Source of the DNA: Halanaerobiaceae bacterium
GTDB taxonomy: Bacteria > Bacillota > Halanaerobiia > Halanaerobiales > DTU029
Assembly (NCBI GenBank): GCA_012521855.1
Contig: JAAYLO010000033.1
Coordinates: 1-11,094, forward strand
Length of the DNA: 11,094 bases
Direction of reading: 5' to 3'
In this document: piece after piece, positions 1-6,863 of the stretch
Position numbering within the stretch: the first letter of the stretch is position 1
How the letters are laid out: the number at the start of each line of letters is the position of its first letter
Translations under genes and position numbers: made by a program
The notes under the pieces: model-generated
Database searches by the model: none
The model's input: only the letters and a program-made list of their open reading frames with translations
Told to the model about the DNA's origin: nothing

Positions 1-31
1 AAAATAAACTCAGCGATGGGGGTAATTTAAT

Positions 32-955
32 ATGTATACAGGGCTTAGGGATGAGGAGCTTGTACAAAGGATAAGGGAACTGAAAGAAAAGAAAAACGCC
101 ATTATTCTTGCTCATTATTACCAGAATGAGGAGATTCAGGATATTGCTGACTATCTTGGAGACTCTTTTGGCTTAAGCCAGAAAGTAACCAGTACTGATG
201 CAGATATTATAGTTTTTTGCGGTGTAAAGTTTATGGCTGAGACTGCTGCTATCCTCTCACCCGGCAAAGAGGTATTGATACCTGACCCGACGGCAGGGTG
301 TTCTCTGGCTGATACAGTAAATGTAGAGGAACTTCGCAGGATGAAGAGGGAATATCCTGATTACTGTGTTGTAACATATGTCAACTCGACAGCAGCAGTT
401 AAGGCTGAAAGTGATGTTTGCTGTACATCCTCAAATGCCCTGAAGATCGTAGAGGCAGTTGACAGTGACAAAATATTATTTGTCCCGGACCGGAATATAG
501 GTATGTTTGTGACCAGGCAGACTCAAAAAGAAGTAGTTGTCTGGGATGGGTATTGTAAGACTCATTTTTTACCTGATATAGATGATGTGAAAAGAGTGAG
601 GGAAATGTATCCCGGGGCACCGTTACTGGTACACCCTGAGTGCAGGCCTGAGATAAGTGCACTGGCAGATTTTACGGGCAGTACTGCTGCCATAATAAGA
701 TATGTCAGGGAAAGTGATTTTAATACATTCATTATCGGTACAGAAGAGGGGATAATGTACCAGCTCAAAAAAGAGAATACTGACAGGAGATTTTACCCTT
801 TAATTCCGGATATGATCTGCCATGATATGAAGAAGATTACCCTTGAAAAAGTATTGTATTCACTGGAAAACAATGAGTACAGGATAGAAATTGAGGAAGA
901 AACCAGGGAGAAGGCCTATAAAGCATTGCAAAAAATGATGGAATTAGCAGGGTGA
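32..955 (+). CDS. nadA: Quinolinate synthase A (NadA), 4Fe-4S enzyme
   Basis: Condenses iminoaspartate (from NadB) with dihydroxyacetone phosphate to quinolinate, the second step of NAD synthesis from aspartate, in the cytosol. The 307 residues match the short NadA form. Visible family motifs are AHYYQNEEIQDIADYLGDS near residues 27-45, CGVKFMAET at 63-71, AGCSLAD at 88-94, WDGYCKTH at 171-178, HPEC at 201-204 and PDMICHDM at 259-266. By spacing, the three cluster-ligating cysteines are most likely C90, C175 and C263; the 85 and 88 residue gaps are close to those in characterised NadA proteins. The ATG start follows a GGGGGT Shine-Dalgarno about ten bases upstream, and the protein begins where short NadAs normally do. 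nadB follows after seven bases, so the two are co-transcribed. The promoter lies outside the window. Confidence 0.97.
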   Translation: MYTGLRDEELVQRIRELKEKKNAIILAHYYQNEEIQDIADYLGDSFGLSQKVTSTDADIIVFCGVKFMAETAAILSPGKEVLIPDPTAGCSLADTVNVEELRRMKREYPDYCVVTYVNSTAAVKAESDVCCTSSNALKIVEAVDSDKILFVPDRNIGMFVTRQTQKEVVVWDGYCKTHFLPDIDDVKRVREMYPGAPLLVHPECRPEISALADFTGSTAAIIRYVRESDFNTFIIGTEEGIMYQLKKENTDRRFYPLIPDMICHDMKKITLEKVLYSLENNEYRIEIEEETREKAYKALQKMMELAG

Positions 956-962
956 GACTGTA

Positions 963-2570
963 ATGGAGAAGATAAAAGAGATTAATACAGATTATCTGAT
1001 TGTGGGCAGTGGAATTGCAGGGCTGTTTACTGCCTTAAATTTGAGCCGTCTTGGAAAAGTTATAGTAATTACAAAGAAAGATTTAAGTGAAAGTAATACC
1101 AGCCTGGCCCAGGGAGGTATAGCAGCTGTTTCTGCCGAAGGGGATTCCTGGGAGTCACATTTTGAGGATACTATCAGGGCCGGGGCCGGTTTATGTAATA
1201 AAAAAGCAGTTGAGATAATGGTCCGTGAAGGACCCGGCAGAATCAATGAATTGATGAAGATGGGGGTTAGTTTTGATTATAAAGGAGATCAGCTGGATTT
1301 GACCAGGGAAGGAGGCCACAGCAGGAAGAGGATATTGCACGCCCGCGGTGATAGGATAGGTGTTGAGATAATAGAAGTTCTGAGTGAGAAAATCGCAGTA
1401 TCCGGCAATATTGAAGTACATGAAAACACCTTTCTCCTTGAACTCCTGAAAAGCAATTATAAAGATGAAGACAGGGTTTGCGGTGTTCTGGCCAGGACCG
1501 GTAATCTTTTCAGGGCATATATCGCCAGAGCAGTTATTCTGGCCAGCGGGGGCTGCAGTATGATCTACTCAAATACTACCAACAGCAGGGCAATTACAGG
1601 TGATGGAATAGCTGCCGCCTACCGGGCAGGAGCTGATATAATGGATATGGAGTTTGAACAATTCCACCCCACTGCACTCTATAATCCGCCTGAACCTTTC
1701 TTTCTGATATCAGAAAGTGTCAGGGGAGAAGGGGGAATTTTACTCAACAAAAAGGGAAAGAGGTTTATGCCGGATTATCATCCCATGGCAGAGCTGGCTC
1801 CCAGGGATATTGTTGCCCGGGCTATCTATAATGAAGCAAGGAAAGACAGCAGGCCTTATGTCTGGCTCGATGTCAGAAAACATGAGGTTTCTTTTCTAAA
1901 AAAACGTTTTCCTCTAATATATTCTACCTTGAAAGAAAAAGGAATCGATATGGCAAAAGACCTGATCCCTGTTGCTCCAGCTGCCCACTACCTGATGGGG
2001 GGTATCAGAACAGATCTTTATGGCAGAAGCTCTGTCAAAGGCCTTTATGCCTGCGGGGAAGCAGCCTGTACCGGAGTACATGGAGCAAATCGTCTGGCCA
2101 GTAATTCACTTCTTGAGGGGCTTGTTTTTAGCGGCAGAATTCCTTTGAGAATTCTTGCTGAGGAGAAAGATGTGCGGTTTCCGATGGACAGGCTGGATAT
2201 TGAGCTGCCGGAATTTGTGACTGCTTTTCAGGCTTATAATACTCTGTCTTTTGATGAAGACAGGCAGGAATTCAGAGAGAAGATGACAGAGAGGGCAGGG
2301 ATAGAGAGGGAAGCAGGAGGACTCATCTCTGTTCTGGACTGGCTTGAAAAGAACAGGGGAATTTGTGGGAAAAGGGAAAAGCTGAGTGATGAGGGCTATG
2401 AGTTAATGAATATGATGACAGTTGGAGAGCTGACTGTCCGGGCTTCTTTATTGAGAGAAGAAAGCCGGGGCTGTCACTATCGTAAGGATTTCAGTGAAAG
2501 CAGTGCTGACTGGGAAAATAAGCATATTGTACTTAACAAAAATAGTGGTTCTGAGGTGATTGTATTATGA
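963..2570 (+). CDS. nadB: L-aspartate oxidase (NadB), FAD flavoprotein
   Basis: Oxidises L-aspartate to iminoaspartate, the NadA substrate; in anaerobes of this family fumarate can replace oxygen as electron acceptor. The 535 residues are of normal family length. The dinucleotide-binding motif VGSGIAGL lies at residues 14-21, followed by SNTSLAQGGIAA at 44-55. Residues equivalent to those known in E. coli NadB are present: E116 in TREGGHS (the glutamate that separates NadB from succinate dehydrogenase flavoproteins), H235 in EQFHPTAL, R281 in ELAPRDIVARA, H342 in AAHYLMGG and R377 in GANRLASNSLLEG. The C-terminal helical domain runs from about residue 420. The ribosome site (AGGGTGAG) overlaps the end of nadA, and the stop overlaps the nadC start, as expected for a nadABC operon with translational coupling. 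Confidence 0.97.
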   Translation: MEKIKEINTDYLIVGSGIAGLFTALNLSRLGKVIVITKKDLSESNTSLAQGGIAAVSAEGDSWESHFEDTIRAGAGLCNKKAVEIMVREGPGRINELMKMGVSFDYKGDQLDLTREGGHSRKRILHARGDRIGVEIIEVLSEKIAVSGNIEVHENTFLLELLKSNYKDEDRVCGVLARTGNLFRAYIARAVILASGGCSMIYSNTTNSRAITGDGIAAAYRAGADIMDMEFEQFHPTALYNPPEPFFLISESVRGEGGILLNKKGKRFMPDYHPMAELAPRDIVARAIYNEARKDSRPYVWLDVRKHEVSFLKKRFPLIYSTLKEKGIDMAKDLIPVAPAAHYLMGGIRTDLYGRSSVKGLYACGEAACTGVHGANRLASNSLLEGLVFSGRIPLRILAEEKDVRFPMDRLDIELPEFVTAFQAYNTLSFDEDRQEFREKMTERAGIEREAGGLISVLDWLEKNRGICGKREKLSDEGYELMNMMTVGELTVRASLLREESRGCHYRKDFSESSADWENKHIVLNKNSGSEVIVL

Positions 2571-3403
2571 ACTGGAATAATCCAATTATAAAAGAAATTA
2601 TCGAAAGGGCTATTCAGGAGGATATCTGGACAGGTGATTTAAGCAGTGAGCTGTTAATTCCTGAATCTGAACTGGGGAAAGCCGTAATTATCTGTAATGA
2701 AGAATGTATAATAGCAGGATTACCTGTGGCAGAAATGGTTTTTTATCATTTAAGTGATGAGATACTCTTTACGGCACTGGTAGAAGATGGCGACAGAGTA
2801 GAGGAGGGGCAGGTAATTGCTGAAATAAAGGGACCGGTCCGGGAAATATTAAAAGGTGAACGGGTAGCCTTGAATTTCTTACAGCGTTTATCGGGAATTG
2901 CAAGCAGGACCAATATTTATGTAAATGCTGTCAGCCAGTACCCGGTGAAGATTGTTGATACCAGAAAAACCACTCCTACCTTAAGGATACTGGAGAAGTA
3001 TGCTGTCAGAGTCGGCGGAGGCTACAATCACCGGATGGGATTATATGATGGTGTTTTATTAAAGGATAACCATATTATAGCAGCAGGCGGGATTAGCAGG
3101 GCTGTGGAGATAATCAGGTCCAGATTGTCCCATACTGTCAAGATCGAGGTGGAAGTAGAAGATATTGCCGGTGTAGAAGAGGCTTTAAATGCCGGTGTTG
3201 ATATTATAATGCTGGACAACATGGATATAGAGGAAATGAAAATAGCCGTTGGCATTATAAACGGCCAGGCCCTGGTTGAGGCATCAGGGGGAATCAGTCT
3301 GGAGGGCCTGGTGGAGATTGCAGAAGCAGGTGTAGATATCATTTCCGTGGGGGCTCTTACCCATCATATTAAGGCAATTGATATGAGCCTGTCTCTGGTA
3401 TAA
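2567..3403 (+). CDS. nadC: Nicotinate-nucleotide pyrophosphorylase / quinolinate phosphoribosyltransferase (NadC)
   Basis: Transfers phosphoribose from PRPP to quinolinate with decarboxylation, giving nicotinate mononucleotide; it completes the NadABC branch. The 278 residues are typical. Seen motifs are EDIWTGDLSS (18-27) at the N terminus, GPVREILKGERVALNFLQR (89-107), the PRPP/quinolinate-binding TRKTTPTLR (132-140), GGYNHRMGLYDGVLLKDNH (151-169), KIEVEVED (192-199), MLDNM (215-219) and the terminal EASGGI and ISVGALTH segments. The family motif more usually reads RKTTPGLR, so T138 in place of glycine is a small variation. The ATG overlaps the nadB stop by four bases (ATGA), and GAGGTGAT at 2553-2560 serves as ribosome site. 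No convincing terminator hairpin follows before the next promoter. Confidence 0.97.
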   Translation: MNWNNPIIKEIIERAIQEDIWTGDLSSELLIPESELGKAVIICNEECIIAGLPVAEMVFYHLSDEILFTALVEDGDRVEEGQVIAEIKGPVREILKGERVALNFLQRLSGIASRTNIYVNAVSQYPVKIVDTRKTTPTLRILEKYAVRVGGGYNHRMGLYDGVLLKDNHIIAAGGISRAVEIIRSRLSHTVKIEVEVEDIAGVEEALNAGVDIIMLDNMDIEEMKIAVGIINGQALVEASGGISLEGLVEIAEAGVDIISVGALTHHIKAIDMSLSLV

Positions 3404-3465
3404 TCCGGTCCAGTTCTTTATTGACGTTCGACCTGAAATTTTTAAAGATTGTGTAAAATTTTTGC

Positions 3466-3495
3466 TTGACATAAAATATAAAAATATGGTATACT
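3466..3495 (+). promoter_or_regulatory. Sigma-A-type promoter of the Trp T-box operon
   Basis: A perfect -35 hexamer TTGACA at 3466-3471 is followed, 18 bases on, by TATACT at 3490-3495. A TG at 3487-3488 makes it an extended -10. The DNA just upstream (about 3437-3463) is A/T-rich and resembles an UP element. Transcription would start near 3502, immediately before the first paired bases of the T-box stem I, which fits well. This is the best promoter visible in the window and separates the nad genes from the operon downstream. Confidence 0.88.
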
Positions 3496-3501
3496 ACTCT
3501 A

Positions 3502-3777
3502 AACCGATGAGGTGGAAAAAAGACAAAAGATGCACCCTACAGAGAACAGGTTGTATGCTGAGAGACCTGGGGAAAGCAGTTTGTTATATGGGCCACTGAG
3601 GGCAAGGTGAAAGACATACTATAGTATGTTCAGTAGCTGAGACGTAAGCCTGCGTTAATGGCAGAAAATGTGTTGGCATTTTCGTAAAGAGCGGACCAAT
3701 GTATAGAATTGGTCAATAAAGGTGGCACCGCAGATTGCGAACAGTCTGTCCTTTAGGAGGGTTAGGCTGTTTTTTTT
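3502..3777 (+). promoter_or_regulatory. T-box leader, tryptophan specificity (specifier UGG)
   Basis: Senses uncharged tRNA and antiterminates transcription of the operon. Stem I base: CC 3504-3505, kink-turn GATGA 3506-3510 and GTGG 3512-3515 face CCAC 3593-3596, TGA 3597-3599 and GG. Higher pairings are ACAAA 3523-3527 with TTTGT 3580-3584, TGC 3531-3533 with GCA 3576-3578, an AGAGA bulge at 3541-3545, and CAGGT 3547-3551 with ACCTG 3565-3569 under the apical loop. The specifier loop is 3585-3592, placing UGG (Trp) at 3589-3591 followed by the usual purine. A 16-base palindrome at 3614-3629 and the GACCAAT/ATTGGTC hairpin (3694-3714) lie between. The T-box core AAAGGTGGCACCGC is 3718-3731; its UGGC (3723-3726) pairs with GCCA-3', suiting G73 of tRNA-Trp. 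CCTTT at 3750-3754 closes the antiterminator. The class is certain from the core motif; the Trp assignment rests on hand-folding plus the downstream genes. Confidence 0.93.
3742..3777 (+). terminator. T-box regulated intrinsic terminator
   Basis: CAGTCTGTCCTT (3742-3753) pairs with AGGGTTAGGCTG (3758-3769), with some G-U pairs and one U-U mismatch, and is followed by eight T residues (3770-3777). The left arm contains the CCTTT needed to close the antiterminator with AAAGG at 3718-3722, so the two structures are mutually exclusive, as the T-box mechanism requires. This hairpin would also stop any readthrough from nadC. Confidence 0.88.
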
Positions 3778-3848
3778 ATACCTTATTTTAAGAAAATGCT
3801 TAACACAGAAACCAATATTTAAAAAAATGAGGAGAGAGGAGATTTAAG

Positions 3849-4409
3849 ATGGAAGAGATTCAAAGAGTTGAGAAGAGAGAATTGAAGGCAGAAAAGAAGA
3901 AAGGAATTTCGGTAAAAGATGTTATACTCATTGGAGTTTTACTGGCAGCAGGAGCAGTTCTTAAGTATTTTGTCGGTTCAATAATCAATATCGGGGGAGT
4001 AAAGCCCAACTTTGTTATTGCAATGTATTGCCTGGGTATTTTAATCATCAGGCCGAATCTTTATGAAGCTGCTGCTATTGGTATTCTTGCAGGGGCAATT
4101 TGCCAGTTTTTCCCCGGTACACCTTATCTAAACTTCATATCTGAACTGGCCGGGGCAGTGGTGATGTGTTTAATGATAAGAATAACGATGAAAATAAATA
4201 GTCTTGATTTGAATCCGGCTGTCTCTACTTTTGTCAGCACAGTAGTAAGCGGTACGGTATTTGTAAGCTGTCTTTTTATCACTCTGAGGGCAGAGAGTTC
4301 TGCACTTGTTGCCTATATTCCGATTGTTCTTGGAACAGCCATGATCAATACTATTATTGTCCAGGGACTGTATATACCGCTGAAAATGGCCTTAAACAGA
4401 AGTAGCTAA
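3849..4409 (+). CDS. trpP: TrpP-like ECF transporter substrate-binding (S) component, predicted tryptophan uptake
   Basis: Predicted integral membrane S component that captures tryptophan, or a close indole compound, for the ECF transporter encoded next to it. The 186 residues contain about six hydrophobic segments (roughly 23-45, 53-68, 72-90, 95-112, 122-146 and 153-178), normal for S components. The GGVKPNFVIAMYCLGILI stretch (49-66) followed by AAAIGILAGAICQFFPG (74-90) resembles the Bacillus TrpP/YhaG family. The first 22 residues are very charged and Lys/Glu-rich, an apparent cytoplasmic extension not expected in minimal S components. The start has a strong site (GGAGAGAGGAG) about eight bases before the ATG. 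It is the first gene behind the Trp T-box, which supports Trp specificity independently of sequence likeness. An indoleacetate or indolepyruvate substrate is a real alternative because of the downstream enzymes. Confidence 0.85.
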   Translation: MEEIQRVEKRELKAEKKKGISVKDVILIGVLLAAGAVLKYFVGSIINIGGVKPNFVIAMYCLGILIIRPNLYEAAAIGILAGAICQFFPGTPYLNFISELAGAVVMCLMIRITMKINSLDLNPAVSTFVSTVVSGTVFVSCLFITLRAESSALVAYIPIVLGTAMINTIIVQGLYIPLKMALNRSS

Positions 4410-4421
4410 GGGGTAAAAGCA

Positions 4422-5264
4422 ATGATAAAGATCAGTAACTTAACATTCAGATATAAGGATGGCAGAAAAAACGCCCTGGATAATATTAATCTATCCATAA
4501 ATAAAGGAGATTTCCTCGGGATTACCGGAACCAGCGGTGCAGGGAAGACCAGCCTGACATATGCCATAAATGGAGTGATACCGCATCATTATAATGGTGA
4601 TTATTACGGCAGTGTAAGGATAGAGGGGGAAGATACCTTTGATACTTCCCCCAGTGCTTTATCCCTGAAAATCGGGAGCGTTTTTCAGGATATAGACACA
4701 CAGCTGGTTTCTTCAGTTGTAGAAGATGAGATACTTTATGGCCTGGAGAATTTTTCTGTGCCTGCTGTAGAAATAGAACAGCGGATTTCTTCTGCTCTTG
4801 AGGCAGTGGGAATAAGTTCTCTGCGGTATAGAAGTATTGAGTCTTTAAGCGGGGGGCAGAAGCAGAAAGTTGCCCTGGCAGCCATACTGGCCTTAAGGCC
4901 GAAAATACTGCTCCTTGATGAGCCCACCAGTGAGCTCGATCCGGAAAGCTCAGTACAGTTTTACAGGATTTTGAGAGAACTGAATGAAAATCATGGTATT
5001 ACTATTATTGTAGTTGAACAGAAAATTATGCTTTTGAGTGAGTTTGCAAAAAATATCCTCGTAATGGATACTGGCAAAATCGTTATAAATGGAAGTGTAA
5101 GGGAAGTAATCGATAGGAGCTCCCTTCTGGAGGAAATAGGCATTAACTGTCCCCGGGTTACCAGCTTGTCCAACAGGTTGAAGGAAGAGGGGGTATATAC
5201 AGGCAGTGTGTGTATTAATGTGGAAGAAGCAGAAAAAATGGTGAGGAGTATTATTGATGATTAG
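4422..5264 (+). CDS. ECF transporter ATPase, first subunit (EcfA-type, degenerate H-loop)
   Basis: ABC-type ATPase that would pair with the next gene product to energise uptake through the S component and EcfT. The 280 residues are usual for EcfA. Walker A is GTSGAGKTS (36-44), the Q-loop Q89 lies in VFQDIDTQ (a variant of the EcfA VFQNPDNQ), the signature LSGGQ (142-146) is canonical, Walker B with catalytic glutamate is ILLLDE (162-167), and the D-loop is SELD (170-173). At the switch-histidine position the sequence reads VVEQKI, so Q200 replaces the expected His. The residues after about 235 form the C-terminal EcfA extension. The gene starts 12 bases after trpP with an AAGGGG ribosome site and overlaps the next ATPase. 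CbiO- or EcfA1-like naming is possible; I give no symbol because the A1/A2 assignment is not decided by eye. Confidence 0.93.
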   Translation: MIKISNLTFRYKDGRKNALDNINLSINKGDFLGITGTSGAGKTSLTYAINGVIPHHYNGDYYGSVRIEGEDTFDTSPSALSLKIGSVFQDIDTQLVSSVVEDEILYGLENFSVPAVEIEQRISSALEAVGISSLRYRSIESLSGGQKQKVALAAILALRPKILLLDEPTSELDPESSVQFYRILRELNENHGITIIVVEQKIMLLSEFAKNILVMDTGKIVINGSVREVIDRSSLLEEIGINCPRVTSLSNRLKEEGVYTGSVCINVEEAEKMVRSIIDD

Positions 5265-6075
5265 ATTACAGAATGTTTGTTTCAATTATGACCGGGATAG
5301 AACATTAACTGATATATCTTTTCATATAAATAAAGGTGAGTTTGCGGCAATTATTGGTGCTAACGGGGCCGGGAAATCAACTCTCTGCAGGCTCCTGAAT
5401 GGCTTATTAAAACCCTCATCAGGGAGTGTTGAGATTAATGGCCTTGATACAGGACATACAAAGTCCAGCGTCCTGGCCAGACAGATAGGTTTTCTTTTTC
5501 AGAACCCCGACAGACAGATCTGTAGAAATACAGTTGCTGAGGAAATACTCTTTGGTCTTGAACTGCTTTATAAGGACAGGGAATTTATTGCGGAAAGGCT
5601 GGAAAAGGTACTCTCCATGTTTGGTTTTTCTGCTGAGGATAATCCCTTTAATCTAAGCAGAGGAGAAAGACAGCGCCTGGCCCTGGCCTCATTGATAGCA
5701 GTTGAACCGGAAATATTGATTCTGGATGAGCCTACTACTGGTCTGGATTATAAAGAATGCATAGAGATTATGGAAATAGTCAGGGAAATGAATAAAAAGG
5801 GAACAACGGTAATCATGGTCTGTCATGATATGGAGGTAGTTCTTGATTATGCAGAAAGAGTCCTTGTACTGTCAGGAGGAAAGCTCATTGCAGACGGGGA
5901 GACAAGGAGTGTATTTTGTATGAATGATGTACTGGAGCAGGCTTCCCTGATACCACCCCAGATGGCCAGTCTGGCCGGCCGTCTGGGTAGTGGTTTTGAA
6001 GATGTTTTTACTGTTGAGGAGATGACAGAACTTATTTTAGAGAAATCAAATGAGAAGAGGAGAGTTGAGGTATGA
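5257..6075 (+). CDS. ECF transporter ATPase, second subunit (EcfA-type, variant signature motif)
   Basis: Second ABC ATPase of the ECF module. I start it at the ATG at 5257 (272 residues), eight bases after GAGGAG at 5243-5248; a TTG one codon upstream (5254) is possible but closer to the ribosome site than usual. In this numbering Walker A is GANGAGKST (34-42), the Q-loop lies in LFQNPDRQ (80-87), the EcfA consensus, the signature reads LSRGE (133-137) rather than LSGGQ, Walker B is ILILDEP (153-159) with the catalytic Glu, and the switch histidine H190 is present in MVCHDME. It is thus the mirror image of its partner, which has a perfect signature but no switch histidine. It overlaps the previous gene by eight bases and the EcfT gene by four, so all three are translationally coupled. 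Confidence 0.93.
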   Translation: MIRLQNVCFNYDRDRTLTDISFHINKGEFAAIIGANGAGKSTLCRLLNGLLKPSSGSVEINGLDTGHTKSSVLARQIGFLFQNPDRQICRNTVAEEILFGLELLYKDREFIAERLEKVLSMFGFSAEDNPFNLSRGERQRLALASLIAVEPEILILDEPTTGLDYKECIEIMEIVREMNKKGTTVIMVCHDMEVVLDYAERVLVLSGGKLIADGETRSVFCMNDVLEQASLIPPQMASLAGRLGSGFEDVFTVEEMTELILEKSNEKRRVEV

Positions 6076-6848
6076 GGAGTTTTTTCGATTATATACCGGG
6101 TAATTCATTCCTTCATAGATTAAACCCGCTGAGCAGGATTTTTCTATCTTTTATGATCTCAATAGCCTGTTTTTCAAGCAAATCACATTTGTTTTTGCTG
6201 TTGATGATCTTATTGAATCTGGTACTTGCTGCACTGGCAGGGATATTGAACAGGGGGATGGAGTTATTAAAAAACCTTTCTAAATTTTCCGTTTTTATTT
6301 TTGTGTTACAGGTCTTATTTGTCAGAAGGGGAGAAGTGCTCCTTGAAATGCCATTTAATATCATTATAACTGAAGATGGTATCTCAACAGCAATTATCAT
6401 CGTACTCCGTCTCATTGGAGCAACCATGCCTCTGGCCCTGATGTTGTCAATAACCCAGATGAATGATCTTTCAAATATACTTGTTGTAAAACTGAAGATT
6501 CCCTATAAGTATGCCTTTGCCTTTACCACTGCTTTGAGGTTTATTCCCATTTTTGCCAGTGAAATGTCAGCTATAATTGAGGCACAGGTTTCACGGGGAG
6601 TCCAGCTGGATACAAAGAATATTTTCAAGAAAACACGCTTGATATTACCGCTTTGTTTACCATTATTAATTACATCAATGAAAAAAATAGAGGGCAGTGC
6701 CATTTCAGCAGAAATACGGGGTTTTTATTTGAGAACAGGGGAAAGCTGCTACAGGAAATACTTCATCAACTGGAATGATGTCGGGGTTTTGTTGTTTGCA
6801 GTCATTTTGTTTATTTCAGCTGTTTTTTCCAATAATATAAAGCTTTAG
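6072..6848 (+). CDS. ecfT: ECF transporter transmembrane scaffold (EcfT)
   Basis: Membrane scaffold that links the two ATPases to the S component. The 258 residues show the EcfT plan: an N-terminal conserved segment HRLNPLSRIFLSFMIS (15-30), hydrophobic segments at about 22-36, 39-58, 69-85, 105-128, 147-163 and 234-252, and a cytoplasmic coupling region. The coupling region carries the two short family motifs, here SRG in EAQVSRGVQLD (170-180, usually ARG) and IRG in AISAEIRGFYL (210-220). These are the elements that plug into the grooves of the two EcfA subunits. Its ATG lies inside the stop of the second ATPase gene (ATGA). A complete A-A-T module beside its own S gene indicates a dedicated (group I) ECF transporter rather than an S component that relies on a shared housekeeping module. 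Confidence 0.92.
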   Translation: MRSFFDYIPGNSFLHRLNPLSRIFLSFMISIACFSSKSHLFLLLMILLNLVLAALAGILNRGMELLKNLSKFSVFIFVLQVLFVRRGEVLLEMPFNIIITEDGISTAIIIVLRLIGATMPLALMLSITQMNDLSNILVVKLKIPYKYAFAFTTALRFIPIFASEMSAIIEAQVSRGVQLDTKNIFKKTRLILPLCLPLLITSMKKIEGSAISAEIRGFYLRTGESCYRKYFINWNDVGVLLFAVILFISAVFSNNIKL

Positions 6849-6850
6849 AA

Positions 6851-6858
6851 AAGGGTGA
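6851..6858 (+). promoter_or_regulatory. Ribosome binding site that fixes the iorA start
   Basis: AAGGGTGA closely matches the complement of the 16S rRNA 3' end (AAGGAGGTGA with a gap). It stands five bases before the TTG at 6864. The alternative GTG at 6855 lies inside this motif and has no separate ribosome site, so the TTG is preferred. Confidence 0.65.
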
Positions 6859-6863
6859 TTATT

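Noticed and set aside
1..30. Possible tail of an upstream gene: frame open from base 1 to a TAA at 28-30
   Set aside because: Only nine codons are visible, too few to tell a gene end from chance, although the tight spacing to nadA would fit an operon partner.
1717..1899. Plus-strand 60-codon frame inside nadB
   Set aside because: Alternate frame of a highly conserved nadB segment; no separate ribosome site or recognisable product.
3028..3342. Minus-strand frame of 104 codons inside nadC, and similar antisense frames inside nadA, ecfT, the second ATPase and the ligase
   Set aside because: Each lies wholly within a well-identified enzyme gene, shows no domain or ribosome site, and is low-complexity reverse-complement coding.
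3430..3848. Leader upstream of trpP considered as a metabolite riboswitch such as cobalamin, TPP or a preQ1 element typical of ECF S components
   Set aside because: The AAAGGTGGCACCGC core, AGAGA bulge, kink-turn and terminator/antiterminator overlap identify a T-box; no B12-box or thi-box sequence is present.
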